Of a stretch of 64,000 nt of DNA, positions 17,939 to 25,400 are shown piece after piece. The stretch lies in NCBI RefSeq assembly GCF_000716545.1, contig NZ_JNWZ01000001.1, positions 170,371 to 234,370 of the forward strand, in the 5' to 3' direction. This stretch comes from Kitasatospora phosalacinea. Lineage in GTDB: Bacteria; Actinomycetota; Actinomycetes; Streptomycetales; Streptomycetaceae. A program made the translations under genes and the position numbers. The notes below the pieces were generated by a model that saw nothing but the letters and a program-made list of their open reading frames with translations, ran no database searches and was not told where the DNA came from. Within the stretch, counting starts at the first letter, position 1, and each line of letters starts with the position of its first letter.

Positions 17939-18706
17939 TCAGACCTCCGCCCGGCCGGCTCCGGCGAGTCGGGTTCCGGCGTGGCGGGCGGCGGCGTGGC
18001 GGGCGGCCGCCCGGGCGAAGGCCCGGACGAACGGGTGCGGGCCCTCGTGCCCGGGGGACAGCTCGGGCTGGAACAGCGTCGCCAACCAGAAGGGGTGGGA
18101 CGGCAGTTCGGCGACCCGGACCTCACCGTCCAGGTCGTGCCCGGTGAACCGCATCCCGTGCGCCCGCAGCGCCTCCAGGTACCCGGGGGCCAGCGTGTAG
18201 CCGCAGTTGTAGCGGGCGGTGGCCCGCTCCGCGCCCAGCAGCCGGTGCGCGGCCGAACCGGGCACCAGCCGGATCCCGCCCTCCTGCCGGTACAGCGAGC
18301 AGGACAGCGGGACGATCACCAACTCGTCCGCCCCGGGCTGCTGTTCGGCGTGCGCCGCTCCGGCGATGCCGCACGCGTGCCGGGCGAACTCCAGCACCGC
18401 GTGCTGGAACCCGCCGCACGTCCCCAGGAACGGCAGCCCCCGCTCCCGGGCGGTCCGGGCCGCCGTCACCGCCCCGGCCTCGCTCCGGTACGGGCTGCCC
18501 GGCACCAGCCACACCCCGTCGAACTCCGCCAACTCCTCGGCGTCCACCTCCGCCGTCCCCACCCAGTACGGCTCGACGGCGGGTCCGCCCGCCTCCAGCA
18601 GCGCGGCCAGCATCCGCGGCCCCCGCCGGTGCGCCGGGACGTGCGGGGAACGGTCGCCCACCAGGGCGACGCGGACGGTGCGGGTGGTGCTCTCTCCGGT
18701 CTCCAT
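17939..18706 (-). CDS. CTP-synthase-like class I glutamine amidotransferase domain protein
   Basis: A 255-residue protein resembling the free-standing C-terminal amidotransferase part of CTP synthase. The nucleophile loop is LGTCGGFQHAVLEFARH, with the Cys in TCGG, and the late HPFWLATLFQPE carries the catalytic His/Glu region (usually HPE; here FQPE). It has the GDRSPHVPAH start of this family. An isolated domain may act on a small molecule or bind a synthetase partner; its actual substrate is unknown. ATG 18706 is chosen by homology; an alternative ATG at 18766 would add 20 residues. It is divergent from the LysR gene, a common regulator-target layout. Confidence 0.8.
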   Translation of the reverse strand: METGESTTRTVRVALVGDRSPHVPAHRRGPRMLAALLEAGGPAVEPYWVGTAEVDAEELAEFDGVWLVPGSPYRSEAGAVTAARTARERGLPFLGTCGGFQHAVLEFARHACGIAGAAHAEQQPGADELVIVPLSCSLYRQEGGIRLVPGSAAHRLLGAERATARYNCGYTLAPGYLEALRAHGMRFTGHDLDGEVRVAELPSHPFWLATLFQPELSPGHEGPHPFVRAFARAAARHAAARHAGTRLAGAGRAEV

Positions 18707-18812
18707 GACCGGCCATCCTGTCGGCGCCCCGCCCGGCCGGTCCAACGCGTGTTCCTGCTGGCCCATCAGCGCCCCTGATCGCCCCCTCCGGGGATGCGCG
18801 CACACTGGGGGC
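18707..18812. promoter_or_regulatory. Divergent promoter region between the amidotransferase and lysR genes
   Basis: This 106-base space separates opposite start codons. A -10-like CACACT ends six bases before the lysR GTG, so the lysR message may be leaderless. A LysR-type T-N11-A operator is expected here, but no single best copy could be picked by eye. Confidence 0.4.
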
Positions 18813-19694
18813 GTGGACTCGCACCTGCTCAAGACGCTCGTCACGGTGGCCAGGCTCGGCTCGTTCTCGGCCGCCGCCCTGGAACTCGGCTACACCCAGT
18901 CCGCGGTCTCGCAGCAGATCGCCGCGCTGGAGGGCGAGTTGGGTGCCCCGCTGCTGCACCGGCGGCCGGTCGCGCCGACCGCCGCCGGGGAGCGCATGGT
19001 CGAGCACGCCCGGCTGCTGCTGGAACGGATGGACGCGGCGCGGGCCGACGTGCGCCGGCTCTCCCTGCCCGAGCGGCCCGAACTCCTGGTCGCGCTCTCC
19101 CCGTTGGGCATGGACCCGGCCGTCGCCCGGGCCCTCGCCCGAGTGCGCGGGGCCGACCCGAGGGTGCGGATCAGGGTCCGGGTGCTGTCCCGGCGGGCGG
19201 TGGCCGCCGAAGTCGCCGCGGGCGGCTGCGCGATCGGCGTCACCGACGGGTACGCGGCCCCCGGCGGGCCGCTGGCGCTCGGCGACCTCGGCCCGGTCCG
19301 GCAGGCCGGGCTGGGCGAGCAGCCCTGCGCGGTGCTCGGCCCGGCCGGGCACCCGCTGCGCCGCCGCACCGCCGTCGACCTGGGCGAACTCTCCGACGCG
19401 AACTGGCTGGACGCGCCCGCCGTCGCCGCCCCGCTCACCGACCTGCGGGCGGTGGCCGGCGGCGCCTTCCCGACCGTCGCGGAGTACGAGGGCCACGACC
19501 CGGCCGCCCTGCTCACCCTCTGCGCGGCCGGCCACGGTCTGGCGGTACTGCCCCGGCCGCTGGCCGAGAGCACCGGCGCGACCGCCCTGCCCGTCCGCGC
19601 GCCCAGGTTGGCCCACCGCCGCGAGGTGCTCTTCCCCCCGACGCTGGACGCCCCGGCCCGGGCCTTCCTGGACGCGCTGCCGCGCGGGGCGTGA
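18813..19694 (+). CDS. LysR-family transcriptional regulator
   Basis: The 293-residue protein has an N-terminal winged helix-turn-helix (VARLGSFSAAALELGYTQSA, then VSQQIAALEGELG) and a periplasmic-binding-protein-like effector domain. LysR proteins activate a divergent target on binding a small effector and repress themselves. The target is probably the amidotransferase gene on the other strand. GTG 18813 is taken because it opens directly with the HTH (SHLLKTLVTVA). No upstream Shine-Dalgarno site is seen, consistent with a leaderless transcript. Confidence 0.9.
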   Translation: MDSHLLKTLVTVARLGSFSAAALELGYTQSAVSQQIAALEGELGAPLLHRRPVAPTAAGERMVEHARLLLERMDAARADVRRLSLPERPELLVALSPLGMDPAVARALARVRGADPRVRIRVRVLSRRAVAAEVAAGGCAIGVTDGYAAPGGPLALGDLGPVRQAGLGEQPCAVLGPAGHPLRRRTAVDLGELSDANWLDAPAVAAPLTDLRAVAGGAFPTVAEYEGHDPAALLTLCAAGHGLAVLPRPLAESTGATALPVRAPRLAHRREVLFPPTLDAPARAFLDALPRGA

Positions 19695-19878
19695 GCCGGG
19701 TGGTCCGGGCGGCGGCGCGGTGGCGCGGCGGCGCGGCGGCCACCGGCGACGGCGACGACGGGGAGGCACGGGCGCCGGAGTGTTCTCCGAGCCGCCCCCG
19801 GCGTCCCGCGGCTGGGTACGATCGATCCGAATCGCACGTCCGAAGCCGGACGTGCTCTTGCGAACACCGGGGGGTCCC

Positions 19879-20172
19879 GTGCCGAAGGGCTACTGGGTCA
19901 GCGTCTACCGCACCGTTTCGGACCCCGAGAAGCTGGCCGCCTACGACAGGCTGGCCGGTCCGGCCGTCCGGGCCGGTGGCGGCCGGGTCCTCGTCCGTGG
20001 CGGTCGGGTGGCCGTGCACGACGCCGGAATCGCCGAGCGCACCATCCTGGTCGAGTTCGACAGCTTCGAACAGGCCGTCGCGGCCCGCGAGAGCGCCGCC
20101 TACCAGGAGGCGCTGGCCGTGCTCTCCGACGGCGTCGAGCGCGACTTCCGCATCGTCGAAGGCACCGACTGA
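19879..20172 (+). CDS. DUF1330 family protein
   Basis: A 97-residue dimeric alpha+beta barrel-type protein with the DUF1330 pattern: KGYWVSVYRTVSDPEKLAAY, then RVLVRGG and IAERTILVEFDSFEQAVA, ending AYQEALAVLSDGVERDFRIVEG. Family members are small and of unsettled function. GTG 19879 is preceded by GGGGGG. It lies after the lysR gene in the same direction but 184 bases apart, so it is probably independent. A strong hairpin follows. Confidence 0.85.
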   Translation: MPKGYWVSVYRTVSDPEKLAAYDRLAGPAVRAGGGRVLVRGGRVAVHDAGIAERTILVEFDSFEQAVAARESAAYQEALAVLSDGVERDFRIVEGTD

Positions 20173-20208
20173 CGGTCGGCGACCCGTCCGGCGGCCGGGA
20201 ACGCGGGA

Positions 20209-20256
20209 GCCCCCGGCCACCGCCGTCGGGCGGGGCCGGTGGCGGTGGTCGGGGGC
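20209..20256. terminator. 16-bp bidirectional terminator hairpin
   Basis: GCCCCCGGCCACCGCC at 20209-20224 pairs with GGCGGTGGTCGGGGGC at 20241-20256, with one G-T wobble, across 16 bases. It sits between the convergent DUF1330 and LPMO genes. Confidence 0.8.
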
Positions 20257-20345
20257 CCGGTGCGTTCCGGTGGCCGGGCCGGACGGCCCTCCCCCACAGG
20301 GGACCGTCGGCCGGTCAGCCGGGTCGCGGGGTGCCTGGTGGCTCG

Positions 20346-21140
20346 TCAGCAGGCGCCGAGGTCGTCCCAGACGCCCCACTGGCCGGTGGAGCCGGGCTGC
20401 TCGCCTTGGGTCCACCACTTGGAACGCCAGTTGTGGCCGCCGTAGGAGACGGTGGTGCCGCTGTTGTAGGTCGCGGTCGAGCTCCAGGGGGTAGCGGTGC
20501 AGGTACCGGTGCCGCCGGTGCCGCCGGTGGTGCCACCCGTGGTCCCGCCGGTCGTGCCACCGGTCGTGCCGCCCGTGGTCCCGCCGGTCGTGCCACCGGT
20601 CGTGCCGCCCGTGGTCCCGCCGGTGCCGCCGATGTTGACGTCGATGCAGGAGTAGAACGCGTTCGCGGTGTCCGAGACGTTCCACACCGCGAGGACCTTC
20701 TGGCGGCCGGTGAAGCTGCCGAAGTTGACGGTCTGGCTGAGGTCGGCCGGCGGCTGGGCGTTGTTGCCCGGGAACGTGGCGATCAGCTTGCTGCCGATGT
20801 AGTACTGCCAGTTCGAGGTGGAGTGCCGGGCGGTGAAGTGCCAGGTGAAGGTCTGGACGGAGGACACGTTGGTGACCTTCCAGCCCAGGTTGTCGTTGTC
20901 CAGCTCGGCGTACTCGGCGTGGCCGCCGGAGCAGCTGGTCAGGCCCTTCGGGCCCTCGACGCTCTGCGGCTCGTACTTGATCTGGCCGCAGCTGACCACG
21001 TTGTTGGCGCACTGGTCCTGACGGCTCGCCGGGTTGGTGACCCAGCCGTGGGCACTGGCGGTGCCCGCGGTCATGGTCATGCCGAGCAGCGGGGCGACCA
21101 GCGCGCCGACGACGGCGGTCACCTTTCTCTTGGTCTGCAT
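20346..21140 (-). CDS. Secreted AA10 lytic polysaccharide monooxygenase with CBM5/12 domain
   Basis: The 264-residue enzyme has a 30-residue signal peptide ending TASA, so the mature protein begins HGWVTNPASR. That N-terminal His and the later His in FTWHFTARH form the copper histidine brace of AA10 enzymes, which cut crystalline chitin or cellulose oxidatively. A linker of about eight TGGT repeats follows, then a CBM5/12 chitin-type binding module (ATPWSSTATYNSGTTVSYGG, then WRSKWWTQGEQPG). ATG 21140 follows AGGAAGG. A DasR-type operator lies 137 bases upstream, matching N-acetylglucosamine control of chitin enzymes, so chitin is the favoured substrate; cellulose remains possible. Confidence 0.95.
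   Translation of the reverse strand: MQTKRKVTAVVGALVAPLLGMTMTAGTASAHGWVTNPASRQDQCANNVVSCGQIKYEPQSVEGPKGLTSCSGGHAEYAELDNDNLGWKVTNVSSVQTFTWHFTARHSTSNWQYYIGSKLIATFPGNNAQPPADLSQTVNFGSFTGRQKVLAVWNVSDTANAFYSCIDVNIGGTGGTTGGTTGGTTGGTTGGTTGGTTGGTTGGTTGGTGGTGTCTATPWSSTATYNSGTTVSYGGHNWRSKWWTQGEQPGSTGQWGVWDDLGAC
20510..20630. repeat. 12-bp tandem repeat encoding the TGGT linker
   Basis: About nine 12-base units of the type GTCGTGCCACCG / GTGGTCCCGCCG run in tandem, with a higher-order 36-base period. They encode the Thr-Gly-Gly-Thr linker of the LPMO and stay in frame, so length change would alter only linker length. Confidence 0.85.
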
Positions 21141-21276
21141 GTGGGGTGCCTTCCTGATGTGGGGGTTCAGGTCCGCCCGGGGCCGCCGGGGTACGTCGGA
21201 GGCCGCCGTGGCGCGGTGGGGCGGACACGGGCGGTACTTCCTCGGTACGACCGGTACGACAGGTCGGGAGACGGCC

Positions 21277-21292
21277 ATAGGTCTAGACCGGA
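21277..21292. promoter_or_regulatory. DasR-type operator (dre) upstream of the LPMO gene
   Basis: The sequence ATAGGTCTAGACCGGA contains the perfect palindrome GGTCTAGACC (21280-21289), the core of the DasR consensus (A)CTGGTCTAGACCA(GT). DasR is the GntR-type repressor of chitin and N-acetylglucosamine genes in streptomycetes, released by phosphorylated amino-sugars. The site is 137 bases before the LPMO ATG. Confidence 0.8.
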
Positions 21293-21484
21293 TACTACTG
21301 AGGGAGACGATAGCGACGTACGGGGCGCGGTCAAGTGGTTGAGCGAAATGTCCGTCTCCGGTGAGCGCGGTCCACCGGAGATCTGACCGAACGTCACCGG
21401 GGCCGTGCCGGAACGCGCGTGGGAACGAGCGCGTCGGCGAACCCGACACCAGGTGGACACCGTGACCACCATGCGGACCTTCCC

Positions 21485-21514
21485 TGACCCCGGCCGACCG
21501 GAACGTGGTAGCTT
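21485..21514 (+). promoter_or_regulatory. Promoter of the leader peptide/ssuD unit
   Basis: TGACCC (21485-21490) and TAGCTT (21509-21514) are separated by 18 bases. Transcription would start at or next to the ATG at 21522, making the leader peptide message leaderless. Confidence 0.45.
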
Positions 21515-21521
21515 CCGGCGC

Positions 21522-21602
21522 ATGTCGCAGCGCGTATTCCTCACCACCCGGGGTCACATCGACCTGCTCAGGGTGTGTTCCGCTGCCTGTCGCCGCGCCT
21601 GA
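21522..21602 (+). CDS. Putative Cys-containing leader peptide upstream of ssuD
   Basis: A 26-residue ORF contains the HIDLLRVCSAAC signature seen in short leader peptides that precede sulfur-assimilation genes in streptomycetes. It probably measures cysteine supply, with ribosomes stalling on the two cysteines and altering downstream expression, as known for Cys-rich leaders in other actinobacteria. The promoter elements place transcription start at the ATG. The 168 bases between it and ssuD are C-rich and relatively G-poor on the sense strand, which would suit Rho-dependent attenuation; that last step is inference. Confidence 0.7.
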   Translation: MSQRVFLTTRGHIDLLRVCSAACRRA

Positions 21603-21770
21603 GCGCCGCGACCCCCCGGCCCCGCCCGTACACCACCGCGCTCCCGCGTCCGCGCTCCCTCGTCCGCACACCCGCCCGCCCGTCCGTCCGCGTGCGGTGC
21701 CGCCGGTGCGCCCCCCGTCGCGGACGGGCTCCGCCCGCTGCCCTGGCCACCTCCGGAGAAGAGGACCCCC

Positions 21771-22892
21771 GTGTCTGCCGGCACCCCCGTGTTCCACTGG
21801 TTCCTGCCCACCGGCGGCGACGGCCGCGACCCCGGCGGCGTCACCGCCGTGCAGGGCCGCACCGGCGCCGCGACCCGCCGGCCCGCCGACGTCGGCTACC
21901 TGGCGCAGGTCGCCCGGGCCGCCGAGCAGGCCGGGTTCACCGCGCTGCTCGCGCCCGTCGGCCTCGGCTGCGTCGACCCGTGGATCCTGGCCACCGCGCT
22001 CACCCAGCACACCGGCCGGATCGGCTTCCTGGTCGCCTTCCGGGCCGGCTTCGCCAGCCCCACCCTGCTCGCCCAACAGGCCGACTCCTTCCGCCGGTTG
22101 GCCGGCGGCCGGCTCCGGCTGAACGTGGTCACCGGCGGCGACCCGGCCGAACAGCGGGCCTACGGCGACCACCTGGCCCACGACGAGCGCTACGCCCGCA
22201 CCGACGAGGTGATGGCCGCGCTGCGCGACCTGCTGGACGGCAAGCGCGTCGACCGGCACGGCGAGCACCTGCACCTGACGGACGCCCGGCTCGTCGACCC
22301 CGCCGTCGAGCACCCCGTCCCGCTGTACTTCGGCGGCGCCTCGCCCGCCGCCGAACAGGTCGCCGCCCGCCGCGCCGACGTCCAACTGCTGTGGGGCGAA
22401 CCGCCGGCGGCGATCGCCGAACGCATCACCCGGCTGCGCGCGATCGCCGCCGGACTGGGCCGCACCCTGCGCTACGGGCTGCGGCTGCACGTGATCAGCC
22501 GGGACACCGCCGAGCAGGCCTGGGCCGAGGCCGACCGGATCCTGTCCGGCATCGACCCGGCGGCCGTCCGCGCCAGCCAGGACCGGTTCGCCGCCATGGA
22601 CTCCACCGGCCAGGCCCGGATGACCGCCCTGCACGGCGGCGGCACCGCCACCGCCCGCGACCTGCTGGTCGCCCCCAACCTGTGGGCCGGCATCGGCCTG
22701 GTCCGGGAGGGCGCCGGCACCGCCCTGGTCGGCTCGCACGACGAGGTCGCCGCCCGGCTCGCCGAGTACCGGGCCCTGGGCATCGACGAGTTCGTCCTCT
22801 CCGGCTACCCGCACCTGGAGGAGGCGTACCGGGTCGGCGAGGAGGTCGTCCCCCGGGTGCGCGCCCTGCTCGCCGAACGGGACGCGGCGTGA
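21771..22892 (+). CDS. ssuD: SsuD-like FMNH2-dependent alkanesulfonate monooxygenase
   Basis: A 373-residue bacterial-luciferase-family enzyme. Signature stretches are VFHWFLPTGGDGR, FLVAFRAGFASPTLLAQQ, RLRLNVVTGGDPAEQRAYGD and the late DSTGQARMTALHGGG. These match SsuD, which releases sulfite from alkanesulfonates using reduced flavin from a partner reductase during sulfur starvation. GTG 21771 follows GGAGAAGAGGA. The usual SsuABC transporter is absent; only a permease remnant overlaps its end by 4 bases. The Cys-containing leader upstream fits sulfur control. Confidence 0.88.
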   Translation: MSAGTPVFHWFLPTGGDGRDPGGVTAVQGRTGAATRRPADVGYLAQVARAAEQAGFTALLAPVGLGCVDPWILATALTQHTGRIGFLVAFRAGFASPTLLAQQADSFRRLAGGRLRLNVVTGGDPAEQRAYGDHLAHDERYARTDEVMAALRDLLDGKRVDRHGEHLHLTDARLVDPAVEHPVPLYFGGASPAAEQVAARRADVQLLWGEPPAAIAERITRLRAIAAGLGRTLRYGLRLHVISRDTAEQAWAEADRILSGIDPAAVRASQDRFAAMDSTGQARMTALHGGGTATARDLLVAPNLWAGIGLVREGAGTALVGSHDEVAARLAEYRALGIDEFVLSGYPHLEEAYRVGEEVVPRVRALLAERDAA

Positions 22893-23215
22893 GCGCGACG
22901 AGCCCGGCCGCGGGCCCCCGGCAGCGCCTCGCCGAGGCGCTGCGCTGGACGGCGCTGCGCACCCTGCCGCCGCCGGCCTACCTGAGCCTGCTGGTGATCT
23001 GGTTCGGCATCGACGAGTCGCCCAAGGTCTGGCTGCTGCTGATCGCCGCCCTGCCGCCGGTCGCCGCCGCCACCGCCGCCGCCGTCCGCGGGGTGCCCGG
23101 CGACCTGCCCCGGGACGCCGCCACCGACCCGGCCGCGCTGCGCGGCACCCCCGAGTTCGCCCGGTTGCGCGGCGAGCTGTCCCGCACCCTGCGGGAGGCC
23201 GCCGCGTCCGGCTGA
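22889..23215 (+). CDS. Truncated SsuC/TauC-like ABC permease remnant
   Basis: The 108-residue frame begins at a GTG inside the ssuD stop (GTGA). Its middle, LPPPAYLSLLVIWFGIDESP followed by KVWLLLIAALPPVAAATAAA and VRGVP, closely follows the cytoplasmic-loop region of SsuC/TauC-type permeases. A full permease has about 250 residues and six helices. Here only about 50 residues of that core remain, flanked by an unrelated hydrophilic C-terminus (LRGTPEFARLRGELS). It cannot form a complete transporter subunit. Either it is a decayed gene kept in frame by its short length or it has been reused. The missing ATPase and binding protein support decay. Confidence 0.6.
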   Translation: MSATSPAAGPRQRLAEALRWTALRTLPPPAYLSLLVIWFGIDESPKVWLLLIAALPPVAAATAAAVRGVPGDLPRDAATDPAALRGTPEFARLRGELSRTLREAAASG

Positions 23216-23349
23216 CGGCCCGTCACGGCACGCTCCCGCCCGACGTTCCCCGCCGCCCGTCCCGGGGGCCCGTGAGGCTTGCCGGGCGGGCGCGGCGGGA
23301 AGGACACGGCCGGGGGCCTGCGGGAGCGGGCCGGGGGAGGGGAACGGGG

Positions 23350-25167
23350 ATGGCGCGCACACGGGTCCGCGGAGTGTGGCGGAACGCACTGCTGGGGCTG
23401 GCCGTCTGGTGGCTGTGGCTGCCGCTGCTGGCCTTCCTGGTGTGGTTCGTCAAGCACGTCGTGTTCGGCGGCTTCGGCCAGCAGGACCAGAGCTACCGGC
23501 TGCTGATCGAGCGCCAGTTCTTCCCGCGCGGCGGCCCGCTGGACGCCGCGCCGCTGTTCTGGATCTGCGTGGCGGTCGGCTTCGCGGTCAGCACCGTCGC
23601 GGTCCGGTACGTCGCGGAGGAGTCCGGGACGGGGCACGGCCGCTGGCGGGCGCGGCTGGCGACGGCCCTGGTGGTGCTGGCCGTGCTCGGCTCGCTGCTG
23701 CGGGCCGGCGCCGGCCTGTGGGACGACGACAAGGACGCGGGCCGGTTCTACGCCCGCTCCACCGTGCTGGACGTTCCGGCCGGCGGCGCGGCCACCCCGC
23801 GCTCGGTGCTGCCCGTCACCGAGCACGGCCGCCCCGGCGACGGGCAGCGCTGCGACCTGGTCGGCACCTCGGACGTCCCCGCCTGCGTCAAGACCGCCCC
23901 GATGCCGGACTTCGACTTCGAGGCCCGCACCGCCTCGTACGCCGCCGCCGCCAAGGCGCTCACCGACAGCGCCGGCCTCACCTCCGGCGTCCACCTGCTC
24001 GGCCACAGCCTGCACTACCTGCCCGGCGCCGCCGACGGCGCCGGCTCCTGGACGGCCGTGCTGGACGGCTCCGGCGAGCAGCCGATGGAGGGCGTCGCGG
24101 TCTGGGACGGCAGCTCCAACGCGGTGGCCTCCTGCGGTTTCCACGGCGACCACGCCTTCGGGCGGGCGTTCGACGGCACCGGCGCGGTCAGCCTGCGCAA
24201 CCTGCTCGCCGAGCGCTACCCCGGTCTGGTCTACAGCGACCAGGACGTCTGGGGCTACTGCGACGGCCCCGACGTCCGCACCGCGCAGCCCGTCGTCGTC
24301 ATCTCGGTGGCCAGGCAGACCGGTTGGAAGCAGCGCACCGTCCTCGCCCCGGCCGGCGTCCTGGTGCTCAAGGGCTCCGCCGACGGCCGCCCCGACATCG
24401 CCTACCGGCCCACCGCGGCCCCCGGCGACCTGCCCGGCGCGGTCTACCCGGCCTCGGTGGTCCGCTCCCAGATCCACGAGGTGCAGTGGCTCGGCGGGCG
24501 CGGCGCCAAGGACGACCGGAACTTCGGCTACGACCACACCTCGGCCGCCGCCAACGCCACCAACCCGGGCGAGTTCCTGCTCCGCTCCAAGGCCGACGGC
24601 CACCTGTACTACGTGACGCCGCTGGTGCCCCGGGAGAGCTCCTCCCAACTGGTGGTCGCCTTCGCCGTCCTGCAGGCCGACCGGGTCGGCGACGGCCTCA
24701 ACGACCTGCACGTGTACGTCCGCGCCGACGACGCGCCCGCCGTCAACCTGGACGTGCTGGCCAGCCGGATGGTCTCCTACATGGCCCAGCAGACCTCGAT
24801 CACCATCAGCGTCGGCGAGAACGGCGCGCTCCAGGAGATCATCCCGTTCGGGCACGACAGGTGGCGCGGCTTCGTCGACTTCAACGGCCAGACCCAGGAC
24901 TACATCGACCTCTCGGGGGACGCCACCGTCACCCCCAACCTGGTCTCCCTGCGCGGCCCGATCACCCCGCCGGGCGGCCAACCGCAGACCTCCCCCGACC
25001 CGCGGCCCACCGCGACGCCCACCGTCCCGGCCGCCCCCGCCACCGGCTGCGGCGGCGACCCGGCGCAGCTGAGCGACCGCCAACTCGCGGACTGCATCGC
25101 CGAGTTGTCCCGCACCCTGCAGGGCCGGCTGCCGGACCGGGCCGCGCCGTCGGGGGAGGCCCGGTAG
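23350..25167 (+). CDS. Large membrane-anchored protein of unknown function
   Basis: The 605-residue protein has three N-terminal hydrophobic helices (about residues 12-37, 70-90 and 105-125). The remaining 480 residues are a predicted extracytoplasmic region with paired cysteines and an Asn/Thr/Ser-rich composition, ending in a Pro-rich stretch and a short Cys-containing helix (TGCGGDPAQLSDRQLADC). Recurring short motifs such as HLLGHSLHYLPGA and GVAVWDGSSNAVAS suggest beta structure. No enzyme family was recognised. ATG 23350 follows GGGGAGGGGAACGGGG. It stands alone, so context gives no clue. It may be a surface or spore-wall protein, but that is speculation. Confidence 0.8.
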   Translation: MARTRVRGVWRNALLGLAVWWLWLPLLAFLVWFVKHVVFGGFGQQDQSYRLLIERQFFPRGGPLDAAPLFWICVAVGFAVSTVAVRYVAEESGTGHGRWRARLATALVVLAVLGSLLRAGAGLWDDDKDAGRFYARSTVLDVPAGGAATPRSVLPVTEHGRPGDGQRCDLVGTSDVPACVKTAPMPDFDFEARTASYAAAAKALTDSAGLTSGVHLLGHSLHYLPGAADGAGSWTAVLDGSGEQPMEGVAVWDGSSNAVASCGFHGDHAFGRAFDGTGAVSLRNLLAERYPGLVYSDQDVWGYCDGPDVRTAQPVVVISVARQTGWKQRTVLAPAGVLVLKGSADGRPDIAYRPTAAPGDLPGAVYPASVVRSQIHEVQWLGGRGAKDDRNFGYDHTSAAANATNPGEFLLRSKADGHLYYVTPLVPRESSSQLVVAFAVLQADRVGDGLNDLHVYVRADDAPAVNLDVLASRMVSYMAQQTSITISVGENGALQEIIPFGHDRWRGFVDFNGQTQDYIDLSGDATVTPNLVSLRGPITPPGGQPQTSPDPRPTATPTVPAAPATGCGGDPAQLSDRQLADCIAELSRTLQGRLPDRAAPSGEAR

Positions 25168-25239
25168 CGCCGGGGAGCGCGTCCGCGCCCGGGCGGGCCG
25201 CCGGTCCTCCGGCACCGGGGCCGACCCGCTACCCGCTCA

Positions 25240-25395
25240 TCCGCCGGCGCCGGCACCGAGCCCGGCCGCCTCGCCCTGCTGCGCGCCCACGAACAGCGCG
25301 TCCTCGGCCAACTCGCCGAACTGCGGCGCTCCTTGGACATCATCCGGCACAAGGTCGCGGTGTACGAGGACTACCTCGACGGCCTGGCGGACTGA
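25240..25395 (+). pseudogene. 3' remnant of a MerR-family regulator gene
   Basis: Read in the frame ending at TGA 25393-25395, this stretch encodes GRLALLRAHEQRVLGQLAEL followed by RRSLDIIRHKVAVYEDYLDG. This is the C-terminal coiled-coil signature of MerR regulators of the LALLRAHR...IDHKI type. The N-terminal DNA-binding half is absent; upstream in the same frame is only low-complexity sequence. It therefore looks like a deletion remnant squeezed between the unknown membrane protein and the convergent permease gene. No start codon with a binding site precedes it. Confidence 0.6.
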
Positions 25396-25400
25396 ACCCG

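Noticed and set aside
20510..20630. Short repeat tract as a CRISPR array
   Set aside because: It is a 12-bp in-frame tandem repeat without spacers, encoding a Thr-Gly linker.
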